DNA of 64,000 nucleotides, taken from NCBI RefSeq assembly GCF_000417875.1, contig NW_006920875.1, positions 474,538 through 538,537 of the forward strand, read 5' to 3'. The notes under the pieces were generated by a model. The model was not told where the DNA came from. It saw nothing but the letters and a program-made list of their open reading frames with translations, and did not search any database. Positions within the stretch are counted from its first letter, which is position 1; the number at the start of each line of letters is the position of its first letter. The DNA is from Pseudozyma flocculosa PF-1 (lineage: Eukaryota > Basidiomycota > Ustilaginomycetes > Ustilaginales > Ustilaginaceae). This document shows positions 25,774 through 38,721 of the stretch, piece by piece. The position numbers and the translations under genes are program-made.

Positions 25774-27597
25774 TTACGTCTCGGCGTGCTCGAGGTCGGC
25801 CGCGCGGTGTCCGTACGCCGTCGGGTGCTGGCTCCAGTAGGCATCACCGGCCGTGCTGCCCCGATCGCCATCGGCGCCATAGCCGTGGACCGCCGGTGCG
25901 CCATTTGCCTCGTGCTTGGGAGCCCAGCCGTAGTCGCCCGGTGGAGGGGGCGCTTCGCCATGCGGACCAGGCGCAGACAGGCCGGTGCTGAACGGGGTCG
26001 GGTTAGACCATGTTCCATCGCCCGGGCCTCCGCCGTTGCTGCTGCTGCTATGCGCCGTCGATCCGGAAGTCGAGTGCGGATGAGAAGAGAAGGGCATCGA
26101 GAACGTCACTCCCGCCGCCGAGTGGCCGTTGGGTCCGCCTCCGCTGCCGCCGGCACCGACGTCGAGGCTGCCCCGATGGTCGAGGTTTGGCGGAGGCGCA
26201 TAGTAGCCCGAATCCTGCGACGACAGATGCGGGTGATGGATCGAAGCGGCAGAGCCGTTGGTGGACGAGAGCTTGCTGTCGGTCGAAACGTCAGTCGAGA
26301 GTGCCGTCGTGGCGGCGCTGCCCGTCGCCGTCGCAGCGGCGGCTGTCGATTTGTCCTTCTTTCCCTTCTTCTTCTGCGGATTCTCGTCATAGTGGCAGTC
26401 ACGCTTGCCGATGCGGCATTGCTTGCACGGCGTGCCATCCTGGCTGCACTTGACCTTGCGCTTGCGGCAGACCAAGCAACCGGTTCTGCTGCGCTTGAAC
26501 TTGGCGCGCCTGGCGGGACCCGGCCCGCCGGGGATCTCGCCCTCCATCATCATGCCAGAGCCGAGGTGCGGCGTCATGCCATAGCCCATGGCCGCGGCGG
26601 CGTGTGCAGCGGTGCCTGGAGCGCCGTAGGACGGTCCGTACGAGCGGCCGCTGGCGGCGCTGCTGCTCATCGAGCGGTAGCGCGTTGGCGACATGGCCGA
26701 CATCGAGTCATAGCCGTATGGAGAGGGAGGGATCGGGCCGCCGCCATTGGGAGTGGCTCCAGGGACGGCGCTGTAGGACATCCGCGCGTAGTCGTACGAC
26801 TGAGGCGGCGCTGCGGCCGAGACCGAGGCGTGACGACCGTGGAGCCCGCCAGCGGCGGCGCCTGGCTGGGCAGCGGCGCCCCACGGCCACTGGCGGCCAG
26901 AGTTGGGGGCCTGGTACTCGGCAGAGATCATGCCGGGCTTTCCCATGCCCGGCTGGGCACGGATAGAGCGTTCGTCGAGCGAGAAGCGCCGACTGTCTGC
27001 GGCCTGTGCCTGAGCGTAGCGGACCTGAGGAGGCAGGGGTGGCGAAGTCTCGTAGAGATGGCCGCTGCTCGAGCTGCCATCGATGCTGCCCGAAGTCAGA
27101 CCGACCTGGTCAAACTGGCCATTCAACGAGTAGATGGATGCGTGCCGGCTCGAAGCGAGTCCGGGCGAGCTGGGCGCCCATCCTCCCGACACATCGTGCG
27201 GCGAAGAGATTGAGTCCTGCCGGTGGTGGGGAAGGCCAATGGGCGGCTGGTGCGAAAAACTACCGCGGTAGCCTGATCGTCACGAGGCGGGCGGGACGAG
27301 GGGTAAAGCTGACGATCAGTCAAAGTGCGCCTGCGCCTGCGTACATCGCCCGCAGTCGTGAGGTTGAACAGACGAAGATCACGACTTACTCGAAAGGGGT
27401 GAGTGAGGCTCGTCGAGCGGGCCCGCCAGTGGATGGCCAGGGGCGCCCGGCGGGGCAGCGTAGGGGTCGCTGTTGGGCTGAGGGTCAAAGGGTCGTGGGG
27501 CTCGGGGCTCATGGGCATCCGCCTGGAAGAGCGGTGCGGGACGGTCAGAGAGGCCGCCGCCGCTGCCGTAGTGCGAGGAGTAGTTGCCAGGCTCCAT
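25774..27597 (-). CDS. Zn2Cys6 transcription factor
   Basis: Exons 27597-27390 and 27272-25774 (117-nt intron, phase 1, completing a Ser codon) give 568 aa. A fungal zinc cluster of spacing C-x2-C-x6-C-x6-C-x2-C-x6-C lies mid-protein near residues 333-365 (coded at about 26400-26480), flanked by basic KFKRSRTG and KKKGKKDKS. The rest is rich in Ser, Gly, Pro, Tyr and Ala and apparently disordered, with no visible fungal transcription-factor middle homology domain. Zinc clusters bind CGG-type sites in DNA. A location in the middle of the protein rather than near the N-terminus is less common. The first exon could be preceded by others, because the region upstream is long and empty; the start is therefore tentative. 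The target genes cannot be inferred. Confidence 0.82.
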
Positions 27598-28162
27598 GTA
27601 TGCGCTGCGATCGTGGCGTCAAGGGTCGTGAGGAAATGAAAGCATGTGGTGAGCTTGCCAGTAGTCCAGGGATCGTGGAAGCCCAAAATGTCGCCCACCT
27701 CGGGCCCGAGGGCCCTACGATCCGACCAAATAGAAGGGCGCGCTGGATCCACACAACGGCAACTCACTTTGTGCTCATGCTTTAGGACGAGAGGTACCGG
27801 CGGCTCTACGCACGCGGTTAGGGTTGGTCGTGGAGGTGAAGCGTTTCCGTTCAGAGGGACCAAGAAGGAAGGCGAGGCCGAGGAAGCCGAAAAGGTGGGG
27901 TGCGCTCCTCTTCTGAACTTCAGTGAGGCGAGCGTGCTTTCGACGCGGTGGAGTGCGTGACTGAGGCGCAGCGTGGGTCGGCGCAAAGATCTGAAGCGCA
28001 GGAATGAACCTCAAAATGAAGCTCGCCCGTGCGTCGGAAGATCTGCAGCGTCCTGCGGTTCTGTGTATGGGCGCGGTGGCGATCAATCGACGTTGCAGAA
28101 GAGTTCTAGAGCCGGGAAGGTCCTCTGCTGGTTCGCGATTGATGGGTATGAGAGCCGACACG

Positions 28163-28176
28163 AGCTGGCTGGCTGT

Positions 28177-28208
<32 letters not shown>
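28163..28208. repeat. GGCT tetranucleotide microsatellite
   Basis: About eleven near-perfect GGCT units can be read directly. Confidence 0.85.
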
Positions 28209-28740
28209 GCGCGCGGCTTGCTTTCAACAAGGTCTGGTCGGGATCGCTTCGGCAGTCGCAGGCAATCGTGGTCGTCGTCGCCACCGTCGGGGGTCTGCAG
28301 GCGCGGATGCGAGCCGATGAGTGCTTCTGTGGGGACCTGGCGAGGCTTTGTGTGGGTGCCGTCGAGTGGCGGTTGAGGGATGGTCGTGCGTTGGTGGCCA
28401 GGGATGCTTCTGACCAGGACGGGAACAATGCCGAGGTTGAAATTGTCGGATGGTATGCGGCAGCGATTGGGATCGAGGCGGCCAAAGGGTGGGGAGGAGT
28501 GACCAGAGACGGGGAAGGTCAAGGAGGCAGGGAGGATGCAGGAAGGAGGAGGGAAGGAAGCGACGTTCGGATGGCCGAAGGGAGCCAGAGGTGATTCGGT
28601 GGTTAATAGGCCGCCTGGGGGCTCTAGGCGGGGGAGTCGTGCCCCGGTCGCAGCGGCAGCGAATGCGGAAGGCCCACCACCAGCTCAGGCAGCTCAAGCA
28701 AGCAAGGTTGAGGTGCCAAAGCGGCGGAGCGCGGCCAAGC

Positions 28741-28743
28741 CTA

Positions 28744-28790
<47 letters not shown>

Positions 28791-28793
28791 CGC
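28741..28793. repeat. CTGC tetranucleotide microsatellite
   Basis: About twelve CTGC units in a row, each visible in the sequence. Confidence 0.9.
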
Positions 28794-30818
28794 CCAGCGG
28801 GCGCTTTCCATGACAGGCAGGCGCGCCCTGCCAGGTCTGGCTGCCAGCTCGCCCGCCCCGCCCCGCCTTTGTCCTCGCCCTCCGTGCGTGGGTGGGGCCT
28901 CTTGTCGCCTGCTTCCTCTTGTGGCGGCGTCCCATGGCGCAGACAGCCGGCCCTCCCCCAGCACAAGAGGCGGGAGGCCACTCTACATATTTTGACGTTC
29001 GTCGGGCCTTCGCTGCCCTGACGAGCGGCCGGCGGTGGTCGCTGGCCGCGACTCTCTTAGCTCCCTTGCAAGCGAGGTTGCAGAGTCGACAACCTCGCCC
29101 GCCCCACTCGGGCCTGCCAACCCGCGCGTCCGCCCCGCCTGGAGCTAAGTACACACAGTACTTAGCCAGCTACAGGCCAGGTCACGCCCAGAGCCAAACC
29201 GGGGCAGCCATCGGACTCCGCCCCAGGCGCCGCTGCCACACAGGCCAGCCGGGCACGCAGGCAAGCTTCGCGCGCGTCAGCGTAGCCTCGGCGTCTGTTC
29301 GGAGCTTGATTCCTCCATCCCTGGTGGCTGCTGCGTCAGGCTACGCACCCCAAACGCCGGGGCAGCGCCCCGTTTCCACCAAGCCCGGCGGCGGCAAAAC
29401 GAGTGCATCCGCTCGCTTCCCTCCTCGCCCTACGTACATACCTACCTACCGACTCCAGCTTCGCCCGGCCTCCGCTTTCGTCCGTGGCACACACAGGTGC
29501 CAGACGTGGCGATGGTGCAGAGTCCGACTCGCTCGGCGCAGAGACGGTGAGAGCCGCTTCAGTCCCGAGTGGCACCGAGTCACAGCCCGGTGGCGCAGAT
29601 GCCTCACTTCGGCGCCGGCCTCGGTGGCCAGGTCGGTTCGAGGGAAGGGGCAGCGGTGGGTCGCTCGATCGATCCATACGTCTGTCCGTCTTCGTCGAGC
29701 TGGTCGTCCACTCCAGAGGGGACGGAGCAGGCGGTAAAAATAGGCCCATGCCCGGGCGCTTCGTCGCTACAGAGGACAGCCCCAAGTTCCGCCCTGTTCA
29801 CATACACCGTCGCGCCCGCGCCGAACCCCTCTTCGACTCTACATACAGTAGTAAGGGTTTCCGCCGCGATTCTCCGTTCGCGGGCCGGTGTCGCGTTGCT
29901 TCTCGACCTTCCGGCGCGCGGCCAAAGGGACCATAGACAGCCCACAGGTAGGTTCGATCGGACTGTTCTCACCCTGGGATGATCACAGCACAGTACTCTG
30001 GGTCCGCTATCCGGCACCTACACAGGATAGACAGGAGTCGAGGTCGCGGGCACGACAGCGTCCTCACTTGCCTGGCCGGAGAGTCTCAGAGACTGGCCTT
30101 GGTGGGGAAAGAGAGCGGCAGGAGAGAGAAAAAGTACCCGCCGCTGCACGCTAAACCTAGCGGCAGGCAGGCTGATGCGGGCCTCGTGGGCCATGGGAAC
30201 CTGAGCGCATGCACGCATGCTGCACTCGAACCGTACGGCGCCGCGTAAAGCAGCCTGCGTGGCGACGTCAGCAACCAGCATGCATATGTATAATGGGCGG
30301 GCGCAGCGCTGCCTGTCTCGGGTCCCAAGCGCCGAGGCGCTCCTAGCCTAGCCTCCCTCCGACACCGAGACCTAAGCAGCTCGCCCAGCGCGCCCGCTCG
30401 AAGGTTGACCAGCGTCGCTTTCGACACCTGCTTCCACTCTGCCATCAGAGAGACCACCGTTCTCCCACAGCCTTGCTCTTCCTACGTTGCGACGTGGAAC
30501 GTACGGTCGCTTACACCAGGCACCCCTCGAGCAGACCGCAGTGTGGCGGCCGACTCCAACCCCTTCGGACAACGGCGGGCCGGATCGGGAAGATCGGGCG
30601 TAGGAGTTGCAGGGAGCCGCGGGTCCAGCCAGGCTGATTTTGAAATTCTTACGGCCAAAGTTACTAAGCTGACGCTCTTTGGGGAGACCAGCGGACGACC
30701 CCTCATCCCCTCTTCGGCCCATGCCATGATACCGAAGGCACCGGTTCATTTGCTCGATTTTGTGCTAACAGCTGCATTGCATGGGAAAAAAAAACCACAC
30801 GCGACGCAGCACGTCTTA

Positions 30819-30819
<1 letters not shown>

Positions 30820-30859
<40 letters not shown>
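30820..30859. repeat. TTGC tetranucleotide microsatellite
   Basis: About nine TTGC units in a row. Confidence 0.85.
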
Positions 30860-30860
<1 letters not shown>

Positions 30861-33800
30861 GCCCATCTATCTCGGCTTCTTCGATGACCTGACGCTGGTC
30901 GCTGGAACGACCGCCGGTCGGTCGGGTGCGCGCCCGCGCCAGCCCGTACGTACGTCTGTTCAGCTGAGGCGAGGCTTCCCGACACCGCCGACCACCGCTG
31001 CCGAAACGCGACCCGCGGTCCTCGACCGCCATCCCGAGCTGGCCAGGCTCCGGCGCCAGCCATGTATGTACACATCTAGGCCGGAGTGGGGTCGTGCGGA
31101 GCGTCGAAAACGGGATCTGGCTGGCCAATTATGATCCGTACCGGGAGCGCAGCGGACACGCTCGCGATCCCGCCCTAGGTCTGCGGTGTTGGGCCTTACT
31201 ACTGGCAGGCGGCGACCTGGCCGCCTCTGCATCCAGCATGTTCTCGACATCAACTCTCTCGGCGCTTGGAGATGTCAGCGATGCGGTGCCCTGGCGGGCT
31301 CTAGCTGACACGCTCAAGGGGTATCGCCGCCACACTACACTGTACATACGGTACGCGCCACCTTGGCTAGGATAGCAGCGGAAACGTGGTTGGCGAATGA
31401 TCGGCATTGGAGCAGGCGAGCAGGAGCTTCGATCGCGTCGCTTGACCCGACCTGCCCGCTTCAAGGAACGCCTCACGGCTAGATTAGGCCTGCCTGGCAA
31501 CGTTGCACGCACCTGACAGGGGCGAGATGCTCTTCTTGGGCGAGCAGTCATCGACAGGCGTCGACGCCGCCGGCGCCCTTCCAGCGCGACGGTATGCATG
31601 CAGGGCGAGCGACGGCTTGGCCGAAAGAGCACCACAGCATGCTGGCATGCCTATGTTCTTCAGTAGTCCAGCTATATCTGATTGAGTAGTAGGTATATCT
31701 ACTTACTTCGCGGCCTTCGGTCTCGGTTGTCTCGATGCGAGATCTCACTGCTCGCCGCTCTGGTCGGTTACAAGCAAAGCAAGCGCCGGGCTGAGATTCG
31801 GATCCAGACGGGCAACGTGCTGGCCTCGTCTCGCCTCGCTTGTCGATTGTCCCGTCGTGGACTCGGGGATGACGAGCGTTCCGAGCCGGATCAGGGCAGA
31901 CGGAAGAGTGGACTCCAAGCGATACGAGTGAATACCGGCAGCGCCCCGTGGTCTCGACAGGCCGCATCATCGGCCATGAAGCCGAACAAACGCTGCCCGT
32001 CGACATCGCCGGTGGCGAGCGGTTCTGCCGCCGGGCAACCATACCGTAACTTGGTTTGCTACCGGAGTGTCGCAAAGCGCTCACGATTTCTTTGGCAGCG
32101 GCCCGGCCGCGCATGGACATGGCCGGTCGGCCTCCGATTTGGCCGCCATATGCGTGGTCCAACAGCAGAAAGAGTCTCTGTCGGCCGGTGCCGCGCAATT
32201 GCAGATGTGCACACGGTAAGCTGCCATTGCAGATCAGATGCCAGGATATGATGAAGATCCGACTTGCCCCGGAGCTCTCCGACGCCGCAGCCCTGAGAGC
32301 GAGGCTGTGCTCTCGTCTCGAGGATCTCGACGCGCCGAAGATCAAAGAGCAGCAGGCAGCCGCGCTCAAGTAGACATGTGAGAGCGTCGCTGATGCTGGG
32401 ACGTCGACGCTTCGAAGGCGGGAAAAAAAAAGCGGCCACGCCTGGCCCTCCGGACCTGCGAGGTACAGAAGAACCGAGGGTAGGTACCGAGTTGGACAGC
32501 TGCTCGAGATCAGGTCATGCCACAACCATCGTGACTCGGCTGCCCGCGCCAATCATGGCTCGGGGGTGACAAAGCTGGTCTTGTAGGTGTATGTATGTAC
32601 TACTACTATAGGACCACGCTACACTGATACGGCCTGCCGGGCGCTTTTCGAGTACTCATGACTAGAATGCGCATTTCTCCGCTTGCACAGCAGGGGTCTG
32701 TTTGGCAGCGCGGCGCGAAGGACGACCTGATGCTCCTCTCCTGGCCGCCGACGCCCCTCTCGACCGCTTCGACAGGGCGGAGGGCGCAGCAAATCTCGTG
32801 GAGCAAAGAAGTCACCGTTCCGTCTGCAACATAGGTTTCCCCCCTGAGGTCATCACTTCACCTCTGCGCTTACAATGTTTCCATGGTGTGTCTTGGCCCT
32901 CATTCTCTCTCCAATGTTTTTTTGATATATTCTCGTTATATTGCGCCCATCGTCGGTCACAAGTACCGGAGCACATGACTTGTGGTCACACTGCGTTCAG
33001 GTATTGCAGGACACAGCAGGATGAAGTGGTGCCTAGAATCTCTAGGCGTCGACCGTCACCACCCTTCGCAAAAAGCGACTTGCCTCCTTGCTCATACTCG
33101 TATGCAACGCCGTCGTCGGTGAAGCTCGAGCTTGAGTACAGACTCGATGATGAGGCCAGCGTCACGCCTTGACGTACTGGGCAGGAGTTCGGCTTCTGAA
33201 TCCGGGGCGTCAACGCGGTATTGGATGCACCCATCCCAGGTGCATAGGCCGATGCATGCCAGCGAGGCTGAGGTAGGTAGTGTAGGTGTCGATGCGTCCT
33301 AAGGCTCTGATCTGCCCACCCATCTCCAGAGCTCGGCCTTTTTCCTGCCTTCCCATGCAAGGCCGACCCTTCCGCCGCATGCACCACCGACTGAGGCCTC
33401 TAAATCGACGTCAGAACGTTTCGATCGAGGGCCAGTGCCGGGCGGTCCCGGAGCCAGAGATGGCAGCGGGACCGCTGTACAGGTGCCGTAGGCCAACCCG
33501 GGCGATGGCAGCTGAAGTCCATCGCGATGACTTGCCGACAGACAGCCTCATCTACGGTCATGACTCCAGCTTGTGCATGGGGTGCGTCGCGAGATGAGCG
33601 TCCTGCAACTGTGGCAGGTGCGCAAAGACTTCAGCAGGCGATATAATCTCGAACGGCCTCATGCGAGGCTCGGAATCCTGGTTTGACTACAGTGAATCTG
33701 CTCGCCGCCCAGCAAAGACGAATGACAACCAGGCAAGCAGCATGACCTCAGTTCCGTACAGTACTCCCAGGTCGTCGATTCGGCCGGCGATGCCGACAGC

Positions 33801-34564
33801 TTCCGGCCCGGCAATCTTGAATGGCACAGACAGCGGTCGGCCAGCACGGACGCGCCTTGGCTGGTAAACAAAGCCGCGTCCAGCGCAATTATTATCCTGT
33901 GTCTTGTAGATTACTGGTCTGTGCGTGCTTGCACTAGCCAAGGTCTCCATTGAGAGGGGTTCTGATCACTTTACTCGGAGCGAGTCGAGTGCTGTCGCTT
34001 GGGGAGAATCCTATGATGGATGGACGGGCTCCCCCGCGAGGGCCGGCCATCGGCGCCTCTAGAGGACGGTTAAACCAGCCGCGTTTGGCTTGGCGTGTTT
34101 GCTGCGTGTGTCACGATCCATGGCGGGCGCTGTCGAGAGAGTCTTGGTGTATCTACCCACCACACGTAAACCCGCGATGTCAGAATGGCAGCAGGGCCAG
34201 GCCGGCCATAGGTGCCCGCCGGAGCGGCAGCCTTCCGCTGGGGTCGGCAGGATTTTGTACCCCACACGCCCTTCCCCGCACTTTTCGTGGTCGCGCGTAA
34301 TTGCGCATTACGTCGGCCGTCGCTCACAGCCTGGCTGGGCGGCACCCACGAGACCTCCCGCACAACCACCATCCCCATCTTAGCTTTGTAGCCGTCAGCT
34401 TGTACAGCGACCATCTCCCACTCCCCTGGACATCTCCATCACCATCGCCACCTCGAATCGCCCTCGTTCCCGCTCGCGTCCTCATCACCGGCTTCGCCCA
34501 CCTTCGATCCCAACAGACCATCCTTCAACCCCTGGATCGACTCAGCGCCTGCCCGAACCTCACC

Positions 34565-36713
34565 ATGATCCACACCTCTGCCGCCCAGCCGGTCAATGCG
34601 TTTCCCGACACCGACATCTACACCTTCCTCTTCGAACACTTTCCCCCGCAGAGAGCAGATGTGCGCGAATCTTCCATCCCTCTCCTGGTGGACGAGGCAA
34701 CCGGTCAGTCCTGGAACTTTGCTCAGGTAAAAGAGCGCGTCGATCTCCTCTCGCTCGCCCTTCGCCAGCACTTTCAGCTCGACTGGGATCATCGTGTTGC
34801 CACCTTCACCCCAAACTCCGTCGAATTCCCCATCGCGCTCTGGGCTTCCCAGCGCCTCGGCGGCGTCGTCTCCGCCGCAAACCCAGCCTTTGGCGTCAGC
34901 GAGCTGGTCTACCAGCTACAAACCGCAAACGCCTCCGTTCTCTTCCTCGGACATGATCAAGCTACCCTCGATGTCGGCCTCGAGGCCGCCAAGCAGGTGG
35001 GCCTAGAAAAGAAGCGCATCGTTGTCATTCAGGACCCCCAGGCCGTGCACAAGTACTCGGAGGCCAACTATGGCCGCATCCAGAAGCGTACGCAGGGGAT
35101 GTGGACCGTCGCCGGCCTGGTCGAAGAAGGAAGAGAGATCCTCCAGCGTCAGGGACCAGCGTGCCTCGAACGTCGCCGCTTCCAGCCCGGCGAGTCAAAA
35201 TCTAAGCTCGCCCTTCTCTCTTTCAGCAGCGGCACCACCGGTCTACCCAAAGGGTGAGTGCCCGAAACAACCCCGTGGCGGCGGCCGCACCGCCGTGTTC
35301 TTGGCAAGGCTGACGTTGCCTGATCCCTCAAAATGCCCTCTTTCGGCCACCCTCGCAGCGTCGCCATCCAGCATTCGGCGCCCATCGCAAACGTCCTCCA
35401 GCTGTGCGCCTTCAACCAAATCTCGAGTCGCCTCGGCGAGGACCAGGGCCGCTTCCGGCCGGGCACCGACATCGCCCTCGGCGTGCTGCCCCAATTCCAC
35501 ATCTACGGCCTCATCGTGGGTGTCCACACCATGTTCTACGCCGGCGTCACCAATGTCATCATCCCTCGCTTCCGCGGCATCGAGGCCATGGTCAAGACCA
35601 TTGTCAAGTACGGCATCTCGATCTGGTGGCTCGTGCCACCCCAGATAGTCCTGCTTTGCAAGGACCCCAGCGTGCCCCCATACATCGAACAACTCCGAAA
35701 GGTCTGTCACTTTGTCATGGTCGGAGCAGCACCCCTCTCCGACGACCTCAGCCGACAGTTCATGCGCGCGCTGCCGGGAATCGACTGGGGACAAGGGTAC
35801 GGTGAGTCGACTCCGTTTACAATTCAAGCCTCCTGTCCCTGCGCGAATCCATCGCTGATCCCGTCCTCGCGTCACTGCCTCGATCATGGCCATTCTGCGA
35901 TCCACATTGTGGCCCCGTTAGGCATGAGCGAGACTTGCACTGTGACGACGATGCATCCGCCGGGCATGGATGCGGTGCTGGGCAGCGCTGGCCGCCTCAT
36001 CTCCAATACCGAGGCCAGGGTCGTCGACGCACAGGGAAAAGACTGCGGATTCGATACGCCAGGCGAGTTGTGGATCCGTGGACCGCAAAACACCTTGGGC
36101 TACTCGAACAACGCAAAGGCGACGGCCGAGATGTTCTTGCCTGACGGTTGGATCCGCACGGGCGACGAGGTCGTCATCAATCGCCAGGGCGATGTTACGA
36201 TCGTCGACCGTCTCAAGGAGCTCATCAAGGTCAAAGGCTTCCAGGTCGCGCCTGCCGAGCTCGAGGGATGCATCCTCAACCAGGAGAGCGTCGCCGACGT
36301 CGGCGTCGTCGGCGTCACGGACGAAGATAACGGCGAGTGCCCTCTAGCGTTTGTGGTATGGAAGGAAGAAGTGCGGCAAAAGTTGCAGCGCGGCGAGGTC
36401 AAGGAGGACGACGTGGTCAGGCAAGTCGTCGAGTTCGTCAAGAAGGAAAAGGTCAAGTACAAGCACCTCGGCGGCGTCGTCGTGTAAGTGGGCAATCGGC
36501 GTCCGTCTTCGGCGCACCGCGCCCATCTCTCACTTTTGCTGACGTTCTTTCCCCCTTGCGCTGCCACTTCTTCCGCCCGCTGCTAGCCTCGATACGATCC
36601 CAAAGACAGCCAGCGGCAAGATTCTTCGTCGAAACATGCGCGAGATGGCCAAGAAGCTCGACGAGTCGGTCACCAAGCGTTTCAAGGAAGTCCGGCGACA
36701 GAACAAGCTCTAG
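34565..36713 (+). CDS. Acyl-CoA / 4-coumarate-CoA ligase-like enzyme
   Basis: Four exons (34565-35253, 35359-35801, 35922-36483, 36587-36713) give 606 aa. It belongs to the ANL adenylating superfamily. The AMP-binding loop LLSFSSGTTGLPKGV spans the first splice site (about 217-231). GQGYGMSET spans the second, GWIRTGDE lies near 457, and the catalytic-lysine motif IPKTASGKILRR (about 568-579) starts at the third. The order of motifs and the PQFHIYG segment resemble 4-coumarate-CoA ligase-like proteins. These activate a carboxylic acid with ATP and join it to coenzyme A; the substrate cannot be told from sequence alone. The protein ends in NKL, which resembles but does not match the canonical SKL peroxisomal signal. 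All three introns fall in or next to conserved motifs, which fixes their borders well. Confidence 0.93.
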
Positions 36714-37297
36714 TGGTCGTGACCTCGACGGCCTGCACAATGCTGCCCTCTGCAAACTTGCTCCTGTCTCTACTCTGACCTCGCACTCGTTTGTGTGGCG
36801 ACGTCTGTCTGCATCGCTCCCATCCCACCACTTTTGCTCATGCTCAACACCTCGCTGATCCTCCCCTCCATGGTGGGAATCGCAACACAACGATAGTGAC
36901 TGACCTTGATTCGTGGCAGAGATCCCCTTCTGTCAGAGATGCCTGCATTCGGCGCTCTGCTCCGAGGCCAGTCGTTTGAGCTTGATGTGTTTCAATTTGA
37001 AGTACCGTTAAAGCCGGCCCTCGCACCGATCAAAGAGCAGCATTCGAGGAGGGAGCGGTCACAGCGGACCGTTGGAGTCCAGGACGAGGGTCTGGCGATG
37101 GTTTTACAGGGTGGTCGCGGGCATCTAGAGTACATGAGGCTGCGGAGGACGTCGACTGAAAGTTGTCTCTGCTGATGAAGAGGTACGCGAGGTCGGACGC
37201 CTCTCGGCAGGCCTCGCAGTGTCGCCAGTCAATGGGCCGAAAGGCCGCTGGTCGGACGTTGTCGGTGACGGTGGCGTGTCGTGAGAAGGGGCCGCCC
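36714..37297. other. Space between convergent ligase and TFIIS genes
   Basis: The two stop codons are 584 bp apart. Nothing beyond presumed 3' UTRs is visible. Confidence 0.5.
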
Positions 37298-38721
37298 TTA
37301 GCAGAACTTCCACTTGTGGTTGCAGTGGACACAGGTGACGAAGGTGGTCCTGATAGGAAGGCCGATGCAGGGCAGGGGGCACGGAACCGGCTGTCAGCCC
37401 GAGCCAAGCGACAAGATCTGCGGGCAGTAAGGTGGGAAGCGGGGTTCACGTACATGGGCTCGTCTGCGCTTCTCGTCTGTGGTGTGGGACCGGGAGATCG
37501 GCGGCGTGTGACAGCAGAGCCACATTGTCGAGGGTGTCAGGGGCCTGGCATCGTCGTGGTGCAATCGCGAGGTAGGGCAAAGACCGATGAGCGTGAAGGC
37601 GCTGCGGACGTACCTGCATCTGGTAGTACCTCGTCTTTCTCTGCTTGCACCTTCCGCATTGGAACGCATCCGTCTCGGCCTCTTGCGCGGCGGCGCCCTT
37701 GGCTTTGAAGAGGTTCTGCATCTGCAGCTCCTCGATCTCCTGCCGCCTCTTGTCAGACGCCAGATCCTGCTCCGCCGTGTCAAACGCAAGTGCCGGGAGT
37801 TGTTAGGATGTCGGCACGGGATGGACCGCATGGGCATTGCGGCACGTGCGCACTAGACAGGCCCAACGTACCTCGTTGGTCATTGTGACGAGCCTGTCCG
37901 GTGCAATTTCCCCGTTCGCGACACGGGCCCGCAACTGCGGGTTGTTCTTGTCCTTGAGGTTCAGGCTCAGGCTTCGCACCTTGCTGCGGTACTCTTGGGT
38001 GACGGAACCCTTGCCCTGGTTCTCGAGGATAGCTCGCTCGATCGATACGGCGACTTGAAAGAGGGAAGACGGGTCTGCGGACAGTCCGACGCCGTGAGCA
38101 AGGGTCGAGTCCCCAGTAGGTGTGAAGGGAAGAGGGAGGACAGAGGGTCGCGTCCAAAGTTTAGTCGATGCCCGGACGGATGCTCGCGATGCATGCGCCC
38201 CGCATGTATGCGGCAGATGGGCAGCGCGACTCACCCAGCCCCTGTGCCTCTCTGTCGATCTCCAGGCTCTGGTAAAGCAGCTTGAGGCAGGCGTTGCGTA
38301 CCTTGTCGCCCAGCGTGTCAAAGTCGATCTTTGCCGGAGGGACAGGTGACGCCTTGGCGGACCCGTCTACCGAGGCAGGGGTCCTGTTCGAAGCACCGGC
38401 TGCGGACGGAGACGGAGCCGCCGAGGGGCTCTTTGTGGTCGAAGCGGCATCCTTTGTCTTCCTCTGCTTGTCTACTATCGACTTCCAGTCCTTGACGAGA
38501 GCCTTTGCCTGGTCTGCGACCGACTTGTCGGCGTGCGATCGCAGCTTGCCCACAGCCACACCAATCTTGGACTGACGGATGATGTCCTCGGTGGGATGCA
38601 GTCCGGCCTTGAGTTGCTGGAGGATGGCGAGAACGGCTTCGGCATTGCCACCCGACGAGAGCTTGGAGAGCTGCTTCTGCAGGTCTTTGAGCTCGTCGAG
38701 GCTCAGGCCACCTCCCGACAT
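37298..38721 (-). CDS. DST1: Transcription elongation factor TFIIS
   Basis: Five exons (38721-38235, 38074-37872, 37766-37614, 37476-37454, 37349-37298) give 305 aa; yeast Dst1 has 309. The N-terminal LW-type domain (about 1-80) is followed by a Ser/Pro/Ala linker. The central Pol II-binding domain contains YRSKVRSLSLNLKDKNNPQL. The C-terminal zinc ribbon has CGRC and CVHC pairs, with the invariant acidic tip TRSADEPM between them and the end HKWKFC. TFIIS rescues backtracked RNA polymerase II by stimulating transcript cleavage. The acidic tip is coded by a 23-nt microexon. A frame opens upstream to an ATG at 38838, which would add a Leu/Cys-rich extension unlike the family, so 38721 is preferred. 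Confidence 0.95.

Larger units (their letters stand above)
27598..34564. other. Seven-kilobase region without a recognised gene
   Basis: I found no family motif, plausible splice chain or tRNA-like structure here. It contains three tetranucleotide arrays: GGCT at about 28163-28208, CTGC at about 28741-28793 and TTGC at about 30823-30859. It also has slightly more AT-rich patches near 32870-32960 and 33880-33920. The longest open frame, on the minus strand (31548-32552), starts with a non-ATG codon and looks compositionally random. The left part may be the promoter or leader of the Zn2Cys6 gene, and the last few hundred bases the promoter of the ligase gene. Confidence 0.4.

Noticed and set aside
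29620..29960. GGTTCGA-type words that could be tRNA T-arms
   Set aside because: The bases around them cannot pair into a five-base T-stem and no matching anticodon or acceptor arms are present.
31548..32552. A 334-codon minus-strand frame in the gene-empty region
   Set aside because: It begins with TTG, has random-looking composition and no motif or splice signals that extend it. Left as a remote possibility only.
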